The notes under the pieces are model-generated. The model saw nothing but the letters and a program-made list of their open reading frames with translations. It did no database searches and was not told the origin of the DNA. Made by a program: the position numbers and the translations under genes. A DNA stretch of 64,000 nt, taken from the NCBI GenBank assembly GCA_963840665.1, contig CAWIZO010000010.1, forward strand, positions 372,001-436,000, written 5' to 3'. Origin of the DNA: DATFTE01 sp963840665. GTDB lineage: Bacteria > Acidobacteriota > Terriglobia > Terriglobales > Acidobacteriaceae. Positions 9,701 through 18,053 of the stretch are shown here, in pieces; the first letter of the stretch is position 1, and every line of letters starts with the position of its first letter.

Positions 9701-9923
9701 TGCTCAGTTCAATCTGGTGTTTGATAGCTCGAACCAGCCGGAACGGGTGCAATTCGTCAGTGGTGATGAAGCTCTGCGCTCTGCCAGCGAACCCCTGATG
9801 AAACTGGCCTACCCGGTAAAGTTCCCCGACGTTTCATCAATCAAGATTGTTCACCGCGGTACGCTCTCATGCATTCCCACAGGCTGCACGATGGTGCTGA
9901 CGTTGTTGGACCGCGTTCAATAG
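6765..9923 (+). CDS. secreted DUF3857 / transglutaminase-like / TPR protein
   Basis: 1052 residues. A signal peptide (about 1-20, ending VFGQ) is followed by a DUF3857 region (about 35-220). Next comes a transglutaminase-like core with a complete triad: Cys321 in NGYGDCKDKH, His362 in FDHVIT and Asp377 in WLDST. After a beta-rich stretch, several TPR repeats occupy about 650-900. The combination is frequent in Acidobacteriota and Bacteroidetes. It likely acts at the cell envelope on peptides or proteins, but no substrate is known. It ends 9 nt from the convergent gene at 9933. Confidence 0.85.
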   Translation: MSRGYCAAILSLFLVIPVFGQTGPSDNAKPDTSQEALVFDQVSDRYRYEIDGTGDHIASAVIRIQSQAAVEEFGQLVLGYNSAFETLDVDYVRVRKPGGETVNTPASSLQDFAPEILKSAPMYSDYREKHVSVVGLRPGDILEYQTTTHIKTAMVPGEFWVNHTFPKDVVVHEARLEVDVPKSRAVHLKSPDRTYETHESADRRTYTWVVRDIVPDRKPKKNIFDFDFDNATFDAQLTTFADWQEVAHWYAKLQGQQVVVNDTIRKKADELTRGAASPDEKARRLYDFVARNIRYVSLSFGIGRYQPHTSVEVLQNGYGDCKDKHTLLAALLSAAGIQSYPVLINSSIKLDPDVPSPAQFDHVITAARLGKDFTWLDSTAEVAPYGLILYQLRNKQALLASDDSNAGLQRTPADAPIKNTQVIAIDGKLSETGVFDSSVDITATGDSDFPLRATFRGVPQPDWPRLLEYVTKGFGLDGDVSDITVGPLEDTTKPFHLHYRLHRDGYFSVPGRFDRAVPLPPVAIKGDRAKAKPTEPIDIGPATDITYRAHLQLAPNYDVRLAVPVRISRDYAEYSSSYRLSKNLLEAERHWVLKVNELPGTRKSDLQSVRSVLQEDAVQTMSYVITPASRAAEESAAAGVGDNPEDLMKAGNGALQRRDFETAAKLFQRVVAKDPKYEKAWDSLGHAYAALNNHDEAIKAFQKQIELDAYDQSANRELAEQLQQAGRNDDDITAYGKHLEIVPLDPTAHKNLGLLLVSLKRDTDARPELEAASRISPDDSEVQLALAQLYARIGEADKATALAKGVTGGSSASSADDPFSAALGDDADPNRSTQDARRALTDIGDHFDAGDYDQLNASVFSAMRFVSLAWARIGWASYLHQENMTSLQFLESSWLLSRSGTVANRLGRLYQEEGQRDKARHMFALAVAAGGPDAQKSKDQVVKLSADPDAAQQELGRANAELVQARSIKVPSVTKTAGSAQFNLVFDSSNQPERVQFVSGDEALRSASEPLMKLAYPVKFPDVSSIKIVHRGTLSCIPTGCTMVLTLLDRVQ

Positions 9924-9932
9924 AAGGAAGAT

Positions 9933-10760
9933 TTACTGAGGATTCGGTGGTGGAGGCGGCTCGTTCTTTTTCTTTGAGTCGCCTTTGTCCTTCTGCACTT
10001 CCTGGCCGTCGTAGGTGATCTTCACATCTGATCCGAAGCGCTTGTAGTCTTCGTACTTCACGATTTCAACAATCCTGATGTCCCCCGCCGGTCCCTGGAA
10101 GTGCAGCACGTCGTCAGCTTTGGTATAGGCGGGAAACCAGTATTTGTTGTCGATCAACTGCCGCCAGGTCGTGAATTTCGGAAACAGGTTCTCCTGCCCC
10201 TTTTTCTTGTGGATGTCGGGCACCGTTTTGCCGTACGTCTTTACGATCTGAAAATCCTGATTGTCGACCCAAATCCGTCCCTGAAAATAGCGCTTCTTCC
10301 CGACGATTTCTTTCGGCGCGATGTCGAACACGTAACACTGCAGCTCGTCTTCCTTCTGTTGTCCGACATAAAGAATCTGGTATTCAGGAATCTCGTCGCT
10401 GGTGAGCACGAACGGCAGCCGGTGGCGGATGTCATCCAGGTCCTCCGGCGACATCTGCAGTTTTTCCAGCGAACTCTGCGGAGCGAACACGACGTTCTCG
10501 AGCCGCTTGCCCGAGTCGTCGAAAACCACGTCGAACACTTCCTGGTACGTGCCGTTATCCTCGGGCGTTTTCACCGTCACCGACTGCCGGTAAGTGTAGT
10601 GGTCCCGGGCGTCTTTGAATTCTTTCTCCTTGTTGGAGAATCGCGTGATGATTTCTTCCGGAGTAATGCCCTTAGGCTGCGCTTTATCCAGATCGCCTTC
10701 CTGCGCGAACGCAGGCAAAGCCAACAGCAGCACGAAAGCGAGGCGTGCGAGGAATCTCAT
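9933..10760 (-). CDS. secreted protein, LolA-like fold suspected
   Basis: About 275 residues from the ATG at 10760. It has a clear signal peptide (MRFLARLAFVLLLALPAFAQ). The mature part is rich in beta-strand and charged residues, with YRQSVTVKT, YFQGRIWVDNQDFQIV and a polyproline tail. The pattern of a strand describing how a surface value is stored resembles periplasmic LolA/outer-membrane lipoprotein-sorting proteins; this is a suggestion only. The open frame extends 14 codons further upstream, but the signal peptide fixes the start. There is no Shine-Dalgarno sequence; a TACACT box lies 6 nt upstream, so the message may be leaderless. Confidence 0.7.
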   Translation of the reverse strand: MRFLARLAFVLLLALPAFAQEGDLDKAQPKGITPEEIITRFSNKEKEFKDARDHYTYRQSVTVKTPEDNGTYQEVFDVVFDDSGKRLENVVFAPQSSLEKLQMSPEDLDDIRHRLPFVLTSDEIPEYQILYVGQQKEDELQCYVFDIAPKEIVGKKRYFQGRIWVDNQDFQIVKTYGKTVPDIHKKKGQENLFPKFTTWRQLIDNKYWFPAYTKADDVLHFQGPAGDIRIVEIVKYEDYKRFGSDVKITYDGQEVQKDKGDSKKKNEPPPPPNPQ

Positions 10761-10766
10761 AATACT

Positions 10767-10772
10767 AGTGTA
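10767..10772 (-). promoter_or_regulatory. -10 box of a leaderless-type promoter
   Basis: TACACT on the minus strand, separated from the ATG at 10760 by exactly 6 nt (AGTATT). No ribosome site is present. The same TACACTAGT string precedes mtaB at the same distance. Confidence 0.5.
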
Positions 10773-10922
10773 GCGGAAGCAGGGCTGGTATGCGCTGGAC
10801 ACCGCCGCTCCCTTGCCACCGTGCCCTCTCCGCTCAGGGGGCCGGAGTGCAAGGGAGCTGCAGTTCTGCCTATTTCGTTAGACGTGGATGGTGGCAAGAA
10901 AGTTGCCGAAAAAAAGCATTCG

Positions 10923-11056
10923 GCATTCAGCACTCAGCATTCAGCCTCTAGACCCTGTCATTACAAAACATGACGTCATCCTGACCCGCGTAGGCGGGGT
11001 AGGATCGTGCGCGTACTACCCGGACCTTAACCGGCTGAATGCTGAGTGCTGAATGC
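10923..11056. repeat. MITE-like element with 24-bp perfect inverted repeats
   Basis: The arms 10923-10946 and 11033-11056 are exact reverse complements over 24 bp and consist of CAGCATT/CAGCACT heptamers. They flank an 86-bp core that holds a CATCCTGAC...GTAGGATC palindrome. No transposase is encoded. It fills most of the intergenic space before the S9 peptidase gene. Confidence 0.8.
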
Positions 11057-11125
11057 TAAGTGCTGGCTGTCACATGCACCCACCCCCAACTTGGTTTACA
11101 CTTTCCCGTTCTCTGGAGACACAAC

Positions 11126-13350
11126 ATGCGCCGCCTGTGCGTTCTTCTCTTTACGCTTCTTTACGTTCTTCCGCTCTTCGCGCAAAAACATCCATTCACG
11201 TTTGATGACATGATGTTGCTCAAGCGTGTCGGCGAGCCGGTTCCGTCTCCCGATGGCAAATGGGTCTTGTTCAGCGTGGTGGATGTCAGTCTCGCCGCCA
11301 ACACCAAAACGCCGCACATCTGGGCCGTTCCCCTCGCTGGCGGCAAAGAACACATGATCATCGCCGCGCAGGATGCCGACCGCCCGCGCTGGGCGCCGGA
11401 TGGCAAGCGGTTCGCCTTCATCTCCACGAAAGAAGGCGGATCGCAAGTCTGGATCGCCGACTTCGACACCGAGTCAGGAACCGTGACAACTACCTACAAG
11501 TTCACCTCCATCGCCACCGAAGCGGGAGGGGAACTCTGGTCTCCTGACGGAAAATACATTCTGTTCACCTCAGACATCTATCCCGAGTGTGACAACACTC
11601 CTGGCGCCGAGGCCACTTGCAACGCCTCAGTTCTCGAACGGCACGAGAAATCAAAAGTGAAAGCGATCGTCTTCACCCGCCTCCTATACCGTCATTGGAA
11701 TTCCTATAAAGACGGTCGTCGCAGCCACATCTTCGTCCCGCCGGTAAATGGAGAAGTGCGGGCCAACTGCGCGCACGACCCCGCCGATCCGCACGACTAT
11801 CAGTGTATCGGCAACCGCTATCGCGACCTCACCCCCGGCGACTACGACGCGCCTGTGTTCTCGCTCGGCGGGCAGGACGACTACGCCTTCTCGCCCGATG
11901 GCAAGGAAATCTGTTACACCTCGAACCACGACAAGGTCGAAGCCACATCGACCGACAACGATCTCTGGACGGTCCCGGTCAACGTGGAGCCCGCCTCCCC
12001 GCCGCAACGCGTTCGAGAACAGACCAGAAACATTACCGCCGACAATCCCGCCAGCGACTCGACGCCCCTCTATTCGCCCGATGGCAAATACATCGCCTAT
12101 CGCGCGCAGCAGCGTCCGGGATACGAGAGCGATCGGTTCCGGTTGATGCTGTATGACAGGAAGACGGGAGAGAAGAAGAATCTGACTCGAGGAGCTCGAT
12201 CGGTGGGTCGGAACGATCGTGGGCGCCGGATTCTCGCGTCATTTATTTTGTCGCCGAGGAGAAAGGCGAATCGCCTGTGTATTCAGTGAGCTTGCCAGCA
12301 AGTCGATAGTGAGCCCGCGCATATGACATGTGGTGACCAACGTCGACGTGCATATCGATGACTCTGTTGCACGGCTTCAACGAGGACTTCATACTTTCCA
12401 GCGATGGCAGACGCTGCTGTTTACTCGAGATGTCTTTAGAGGGCCCGAACGAAATCCTGTCGAACTGCCGAATTCTCTGCTGATGACCTATGGCAGGATG
12501 CACCGATAGTGAAGACTCCGAGCTTCAATTTACAGGCCTCAACGACGCCGTCCTCTCCCAAGTCTCCATGTCTCCCCTCGAAACCTTCTGGTTCGAAGGC
12601 GCCCATGGCGACAAAGTCCAAGGTTTCCTCGTCAAGCCTCCCAACTTCGACGCCAGCAAGAAATATCCCGTGAAGTTCCTCGTCCACGGCGGCCCGCAAG
12701 GCGCCTGGGGAGACGACTGGAGCTACCGCTGGAATCCCGAACTCTTCGCCGCCAACGGATACGTCGTCATCATGATCAACTTCCACGGCTCGACCGGATA
12801 CGGACAGAAATTCATCGACGCGATCAACGGCGACTGGGGCGGCGCTCCGTTCGAAGATCTGATGAAAGGCCTCGACTACGCCGAGAAGACGTATCCATTC
12901 ATCGACAAAGACCGCGAGTGCGCGCTTGGCGCGAGCTATGGCGGATACATGGCCAACTGGATTCTCGGCCACACCGACCGCTTCAAGTGCATCGTCTCGC
13001 ACGACGGCCAGTTCAACGCCGTCTCCACCTGGGGCACCACCGAAGAACTGTGGTTTCAGGAGTGGGAATTCAAAGGCACGCCCTACACGAACCGCGCGAG
13101 TTACGAGAAATGGTCTCCGCACACGTATGCCACCAACTTCAAGACGCCGACGCTGGTGGTCCACGGACAGCTCGACTACCGGCTGGACGTCAGCGAAGGA
13201 TTCCAACTCTTCACCACGCTGCAACGCGAGGGCGTACCGTCAAAAATGCTCTACTTCCCAGACGAAGGGCACTGGGTCCTAAAACCCCAGAACAGCCAGC
13301 TCTGGTACAAGACAGTCAACGACTGGGTCGACCAATGGACAAAGAAGTAA
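11126..13350 (+). pseudogene. S9 family prolyl oligopeptidase-like peptidase, multiply frameshifted
   Basis: The ATG at 11126 (GGAG upstream) gives a signal peptide (MRRLCVLLFTLLYVLPLFAQ) and a WD40-like PD40 beta-propeller with several SPDGK repeats up to about 12190. Homologous sequence then continues only by changing frame at about 12191, 12220, 12300, 12410, 12430, 12457 and 12530. Fragments such as WAPDSRVIYFVAEEK, EGPNEI and DDLWQDAP are recognisable. From about 12540 the catalytic domain is intact: nucleophile in GASYGGY (near 12937), Asp in GQLDYRLD (near 13175) and His in DEGHW (near 13270). As given, no full-length enzyme can be made. Dense local indels in an otherwise clean gene suggest sequence error at least as much as decay. 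Confidence 0.85.
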
Positions 13351-13371
13351 AACCATTAGTCTAGGACGTTA

Positions 13372-13529
13372 GGATCTTACGTGCAGTAGCAAGAACGCCG
13401 CTGCCGTCTGGAACGCCTTATCAAATCTGACGTCATCCCGAAGCGAAGCGAGGGATCTGGCGTGCAGTGTTGAGAGTGTTTGTGGTCCACGCCGGATCTC
13501 TCGCTTCGCTTCGGGATGACGTCAGTGTT
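13372..13529. repeat. direct repeat copy A with palindromic core
   Basis: About 158 bp, nearly identical to copy B at 14063-14215. It contains an inverted repeat: TGACGTCATCCCGAAGCG on the left and CGCTTCGGGATGACGTCA at the right end. It directly abuts the 3' end of the GIY-YIG gene. Confidence 0.85.
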
Positions 13530-13535
13530 AAAACG

Positions 13536-13889
13536 TTATGGGGTGGTCGGAACGACGTTTCTTGGTCGTCGATCGACCGGCCTATACACGTCCTCCCATT
13601 CAGCGACCAAGTCGTGCCATTGCGGATTCATACTTTCAATCAGCGCAATCTTCTTACCCCTTCGCCAATCTTTGATTTCTTTCTCACGTGCAATAGCGTC
13701 TCCTGGATACGCAAACATCTCGTAGTAGACCAAACGAGTGAGGTTGTAGCGGCTGGTGAACCCAGGAAACAGCTTGTGTTTATGTTGAAATACTCGGCGA
13801 GGAAGATAGCCAGTCATGCCGGTATAGAGAACATGAGAGCGCGGCCCGTTCGTCATGATGTAGACGTAGAAATGCTTCGGTGCACGCAT
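13536..13889 (-). CDS. GIY-YIG domain nuclease
   Basis: A 117-residue single-domain protein with FYVYIMTN as the GIY strand, VLYTGMTGYLPRRVFQHK as the YIG strand and catalytic Arg region, and conserved Glu in AREKEIKDWRR. It fits the stand-alone YhbQ/UPF0213-type GIY-YIG proteins. These are presumed DNA nucleases; their biological role is poorly known. AAGGA lies upstream of the ATG. The gene sits exactly between two long direct repeats and beside a third palindromic repeat, which suggests that it belongs to the repeat cluster. Confidence 0.9.
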   Translation of the reverse strand: MRAPKHFYVYIMTNGPRSHVLYTGMTGYLPRRVFQHKHKLFPGFTSRYNLTRLVYYEMFAYPGDAIAREKEIKDWRRGKKIALIESMNPQWHDLVAEWEDVYRPVDRRPRNVVPTTP

Positions 13890-13902
13890 ACTTAATCCTT
13901 CT

Positions 13903-14013
13903 ATTTATGGCGTCATCTTGAGCCCGCAAGGGCGAAGGATCCGGCGTGCAGTGCCAAGAATGTAGCCGCTCCACGCCAGATCCCCCGCTGCGCTTCGGGA
14001 TGACGTCAAATTG
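13903..14013. repeat. palindromic repeat related to copies A and B
   Basis: Contains GTCATCTTGAGCCCGCAAGG at the left end, a shared GGCGTGCAGTG segment, and CTTCGGGATGACGTCA at the right end. It is the diverged third member of the cluster. Confidence 0.7.
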
Positions 14014-14062
14014 AAGCGTTCCATGAATAGTAAAGCCGCCATCCTGAGCCCGAGAGGGCGAA

Positions 14063-14215
14063 GGATCTGACGTGCAGTGGCAAGAACGTCCCTGCCGTCT
14101 GGAACGCCTTATCAAATCTGACGTCATCCCGAAGCGAAGCGAGGGATCTGGCGTGCAGTGTTAAGACTGTTTGTGGTCCACGCGGGGTCCCTCGCTTCGG
14201 GACGACGTCAGTGTT
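14063..14215. repeat. direct repeat copy B with palindromic core
   Basis: About 153 bp matching 13372-13529 in the same orientation, including the GGAACGCCTTATCAAATCTG segment and the flanking CCCGAAGCG palindrome. Together with 13903-14013 it fills the 350-nt gap before the next gene; nothing else is seen there. Confidence 0.85.
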
Positions 14216-14240
14216 GAGGACAGTCGATATAGAGCCGTCA

Positions 14241-17200
14241 TCACTCATTCGTTCGTGGCCCAGCAACGCGACGCCGCACGGCCTTCCCTCGATATCCTCC
14301 CGACACCTTCCCCACCGCCTCCAACTCAAATGGCAGCGAACTGGTCCCCACGTTCGCCGTCCCTTCTACTTCCGCGGAGAATGGCAGAGAAAATTGCAGA
14401 CTCGCCAGGCCATTGCTGCCCGACACCACCGTATTCTGCGACGAAGAGAGAATCACCGGCATCGGTAGCGAAGTGATGATTGTTTCCCCGGTTTGCTCGA
14501 TCGCGGCATCATCGTCCACGCGCATGACCACGGACTGAAACACCACGCTCGCCCCCACCACATTGTTCGGAGGCGTGGCTGAGTCCGTTACCTGCACCAC
14601 CACTGGCGCGAACGCCTGCCCCACGTTCACCACCTGCGTGTTGCCGCCGACCGGGCCTAGCTTCAATTGAGAGACAGGCGTCACCGTGCCATAGAAAGTC
14701 TGGCACGGATTGTCCCCCGGCTCCGCGCACGCCGTCACCTGTACTCCGTTGACGATCGCACTCAAATGAAGTGTGGTCGAGGCGAATCCGTTGGTATCGC
14801 TCGCTACTGTAGCTGCAGTCAGCGTTCCCGTCCCGGACACGATCGTGAATTTCACGCTCTTTCCCGTCACTGGCGTGCCATTCGACAACACTCGCACCGA
14901 GAGCGGGATATCCACGGTCGCGCCCTGCGCGATGTACTGATAAGGCAAGATCATCGACAGATCGAGCGTAGACTGCATTCCCTGAATCGTGGTCTGCGCT
15001 TGCTGCGGCGTCGAATAAGAGGCCGGAGCCAGCTTCGCCGTAATCGCCGTGGCTCCCGTGCTCAACACAGTCACGAATGCTGACACATCGCCGCTATCGT
15101 CCGACAAAACAGTGCAACTTCCCCCACCGCCGCAGATATCAAAACCTGCGGAAGGAATTGCACTGAACTGCACGCTGGCTCCGCCGACCGGCGTTACTCC
15201 ATCGGCCGCCAGAACTTTCACGCGGATCGGATTGATGCCCCGTCCGCCGACCGGCGTTGCAGGATTCGATCCCGCAATTAGCTTGATTGTGTCGGTCGGC
15301 CCGGCGCCATAGGTCAGCGCGCCGGTCAAGATCGACGTCGCTCCCGTCGCCGGGTCTTTTAGAGTCACATCTTGTACGCCGTCGGCTACGGCCGGAGCGG
15401 CCATCATGATCTGGTTGGGAGCAGTCGCCATGACTGCGGCCGACGCAACTCCTACCTGCGCCGTGTTGCCCGGACGGAATCCGTAACCCCGCGCCATCAG
15501 CGCCGTTCCCCCGCGCACGCTGGCTCGTGCTGGAATCACGTTGTCGCCGTAGAAAAGCCGTGCGTGATAGCGATAGTCGGGCCGCCCGTCGCCGCGGAAG
15601 TCAGAGATGCCCACGCGAAACTGCGTGCTCTGCAACAAATTCACATTCAGCTGAGACATGCCGACGATGCTGAACGGATTGAGAAATGCCGCCGGCGTAG
15701 CGGCCGGTGGCAGCGTACCCGGAGGATCTGCCAGCGCCCACATGCCGATTACAGGCAGCGCCTTTCCCTGCGACGGTATGCCACTGTCATCAAGCGCTGT
15801 CACTTCCACTGATAGTGATCGGTTCGCCTGCCCAGTGAATTGAAAATAGTCTGACTCGCCATATCCGCTTATCGCTCCGATCCATTCTCCGGAGGTGGGT
15901 ACGGGCGCGGGAGCGTCGTAGGTCGCAGGATCAAACGTATCTTGCACGGGAGACGCGCTCCCTTGCATCAGAATGTCCTGCAGCGTATCGCCGCCCAGGC
16001 TCACCGTCACTGTGATCGGCTGCGCCGCGCCCGAAGGCTGCACTTGCCCGGGCCCGTAGGGTCTGATCCCCTGCGACCAGAACGGGTCTAGTGCCTCTAC
16101 CGTGAGTTGATATTGCGCGCTGTTTGCCCCGTCGGGAATCTGCAATCCCGCAAGATCGTAGAAGCCCTCCAAGCCTGTGTCATCCGAACCAAACTGGTTG
16201 TAGGGCTGTCCCGTGGGATCCAGACTTCCGTTGATCGGGTTTCCGGCATTCCCACAAAAGAGAAAACCGGAAACCGCGGCCGCGCTGTATAGGTGCGATG
16301 GCTGCCCCGTCGAAGGATCGATCCATCGCGCCACCACATTCACGCCTTGCATCGGTTGCCCCGCTCCACTGCCGTCGACGAAATGAACGCTCCCGTGAAT
16401 GCGTACGCTGTTCTGCGAGAAGAGCTGCTTTCCGGGAAAATTTCCGATGTTCTGGCTGGTCACCGGATACAGCCGCGAAAGCGCCGCCTGATCGTCCATC
16501 TTCGGCACATCGGCATTGGGATAGCAAATCGAAATCGGCACGCAGTTCGAGTGATCGGACGAATGCATCACCGGAAATCCCGCGAGATCGTCCGGCGTCG
16601 GCGAGGGCTTCCAGGTGACGACATTGACATTCACCTGCGACCAGTCGAGCCCCAGCACCCGGCCCAGCACGCGCACCAGCCGGTACTTCACGTCAGGCAA
16701 CTGACCCGAAGTTTGCGCGCAATTTCCATTGATCAACACCAGAGCATGCAGAAACCGCGCGTTGCTGCCGAGGCTGTCGACTCCGCCAGAGACCGCGTTG
16801 CTGAAGCAGAGCGACACGCCGCCCGCGCCTGCACCCAGGAGCGCGCTGGTCACCGATCCGTCACTGTCATAGACAATTCCCAGCGGCTTCGTTGTCGCGG
16901 TCGGAAGAATATCTGCTGGCATGGTGATGGTGCCGTCGGGATTCACAATCACATTGCTGCCGTTGACGTCTTCCGCGAGTTGTCCCGCCTCACTCGCAGC
17001 CACGGCGGCGGTGGAAATCAGAGTCCAGCGGCTGAACGCGTCTGCCACAAATGCGTCGGCGGCCGCGTGCGGCAGCAGAGGACTCAAGTCTCCCGGATCG
17101 GTGTAGTAGTTGATCGTCCCCCCGGCCCAAACCAGCGGCTGGCCCTTGACCGACGGATCGAAATAGCTCGCCCCCGCAACGTAGGCCGGACCACTCGCCC

Positions 17201-17372
17201 GCGCCATACGCACAAAAAAGAAAAGCAGCAACACAATCAGAAGCACCGTATAGAACACCGGCCAGAACAGCCGCACGGCTTTTGGCGGACGCTGCGGATC
17301 GTGAAACTCCACCACCCTCGGTGAAGTCGATTCGTGCTTGGCTACCTGATGAAAATGAAAGTGTTCCGCCAT
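14241..17372 (-). CDS. large membrane-anchored protein with dead metalloprotease-like and Ig-like domains
   Basis: 1043 residues. There is a cytoplasmic tail, a transmembrane helix at about 35-54, then an extracytoplasmic region. Residues 60-300 look like a matrixin-type metalloprotease fold, but the zinc helix reads RVLGRVLGLDW (about 234-244), where HExxHxxGxxH is expected. All zinc-binding His and the catalytic Glu are absent. Beta-rich modules follow, including an IPT/TIG-like region (GYGFRPGNTAQVGV) and several invasin-like Ig domains (VTGKSVKFTIVSGTGTL). Likely an envelope or adhesion protein. AAGGAG precedes the ATG, and the start is 3 nt after the upstream gene's stop, so the two are translationally coupled. 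Confidence 0.75.
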   Translation of the reverse strand: MAEHFHFHQVAKHESTSPRVVEFHDPQRPPKAVRLFWPVFYTVLLIVLLLFFFVRMARASGPAYVAGASYFDPSVKGQPLVWAGGTINYYTDPGDLSPLLPHAAADAFVADAFSRWTLISTAAVAASEAGQLAEDVNGSNVIVNPDGTITMPADILPTATTKPLGIVYDSDGSVTSALLGAGAGGVSLCFSNAVSGGVDSLGSNARFLHALVLINGNCAQTSGQLPDVKYRLVRVLGRVLGLDWSQVNVNVVTWKPSPTPDDLAGFPVMHSSDHSNCVPISICYPNADVPKMDDQAALSRLYPVTSQNIGNFPGKQLFSQNSVRIHGSVHFVDGSGAGQPMQGVNVVARWIDPSTGQPSHLYSAAAVSGFLFCGNAGNPINGSLDPTGQPYNQFGSDDTGLEGFYDLAGLQIPDGANSAQYQLTVEALDPFWSQGIRPYGPGQVQPSGAAQPITVTVSLGGDTLQDILMQGSASPVQDTFDPATYDAPAPVPTSGEWIGAISGYGESDYFQFTGQANRSLSVEVTALDDSGIPSQGKALPVIGMWALADPPGTLPPAATPAAFLNPFSIVGMSQLNVNLLQSTQFRVGISDFRGDGRPDYRYHARLFYGDNVIPARASVRGGTALMARGYGFRPGNTAQVGVASAAVMATAPNQIMMAAPAVADGVQDVTLKDPATGATSILTGALTYGAGPTDTIKLIAGSNPATPVGGRGINPIRVKVLAADGVTPVGGASVQFSAIPSAGFDICGGGGSCTVLSDDSGDVSAFVTVLSTGATAITAKLAPASYSTPQQAQTTIQGMQSTLDLSMILPYQYIAQGATVDIPLSVRVLSNGTPVTGKSVKFTIVSGTGTLTAATVASDTNGFASTTLHLSAIVNGVQVTACAEPGDNPCQTFYGTVTPVSQLKLGPVGGNTQVVNVGQAFAPVVVQVTDSATPPNNVVGASVVFQSVVMRVDDDAAIEQTGETIITSLPMPVILSSSQNTVVSGSNGLASLQFSLPFSAEVEGTANVGTSSLPFELEAVGKVSGGYRGKAVRRRVAGPRTNE

Positions 17373-17375
17373 GGC

Positions 17376-17891
17376 TTACTCCTTGGCCGCGCGCCGCAGC
17401 ACGCGGGCAAAGTCGCGACCACTGACATGATTTCTGCCGCGCAACCACGGCCCGACGACTGGATCGTGCGCCAGCGTTCCTGTTGGTTGCGTCGCAAGGT
17501 TGCCGTCGCGGTCGAGAGCGAACCTGCCCAGCGCTCCGCCCACAGGGCTTGTCAATCCCACATGGCTCGGCGGATAGAGCATCAACACCACGTGTTCGCC
17601 AGGACGATAATGCTCGCCCGCGTTCCAAAGCCCTGCCCACTCTCGAATCGTGAGCATTTGGCGCGACTGCACACCGCGAACGCCTTCATCGACACGAAAA
17701 GTGACGCGAATTGTTTCTATTTCATTGGAATGGGTCGCCGGCACTCTTTCGACGGAAGTGACCGTTCCGGCAAAGATGTAGCCAGCCGAAGCCGCCATCT
17801 GATGTAAGGAAGGCCCCGCCGTCGCCTGCGCATGGGCGAGAAACGAAGAAAGACACAGAACCAGAAGAGATCGGGACAAAGAGAAATGCAT
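17376..17891 (-). CDS. secreted protein, partner of the Ig-like protein
   Basis: About 171 residues from the ATG at 17891. It has a signal peptide (MHFSLSRSLLVLCLSSFLAHAQA) and then one compact beta-rich domain with IFAGTVTSVERV and LTIREWAGLW, which resembles secreted OB-like or NTF2-like small domains; no family is assigned. The frame is open 42 codons upstream, but the signal peptide favours this start. It stops 3 nt before the 1043-residue gene, so the pair form an operon and probably act together outside the cytoplasm. Confidence 0.65.
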   Translation of the reverse strand: MHFSLSRSLLVLCLSSFLAHAQATAGPSLHQMAASAGYIFAGTVTSVERVPATHSNEIETIRVTFRVDEGVRGVQSRQMLTIREWAGLWNAGEHYRPGEHVVLMLYPPSHVGLTSPVGGALGRFALDRDGNLATQPTGTLAHDPVVGPWLRGRNHVSGRDFARVLRRAAKE

Positions 17892-18053
17892 GCAAGCCTC
17901 GGCAGGAGGCCAGCCGCTAACGGGTAGGGAAACATCGTAGAAGGCGAATCCCAAAAGTACTGTGCCGAAGATCACTCGGCTGCGTGACGAAAGTAGTTCC
18001 GGCGTCCCGCCGCCCAAGATGGTTCTAACGGGCGAACCTCAAAGTGAAGGAAC

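Noticed and set aside
13372..14215. CRISPR array
   Set aside because: There are only two or three long copies with no short regular spacers and no cas genes; the repeats are palindromic dispersed elements.
16293..17324. 343-codon plus-strand frame opposite the Ig-like gene
   Set aside because: Arg/His-rich shadow translation without any motif.
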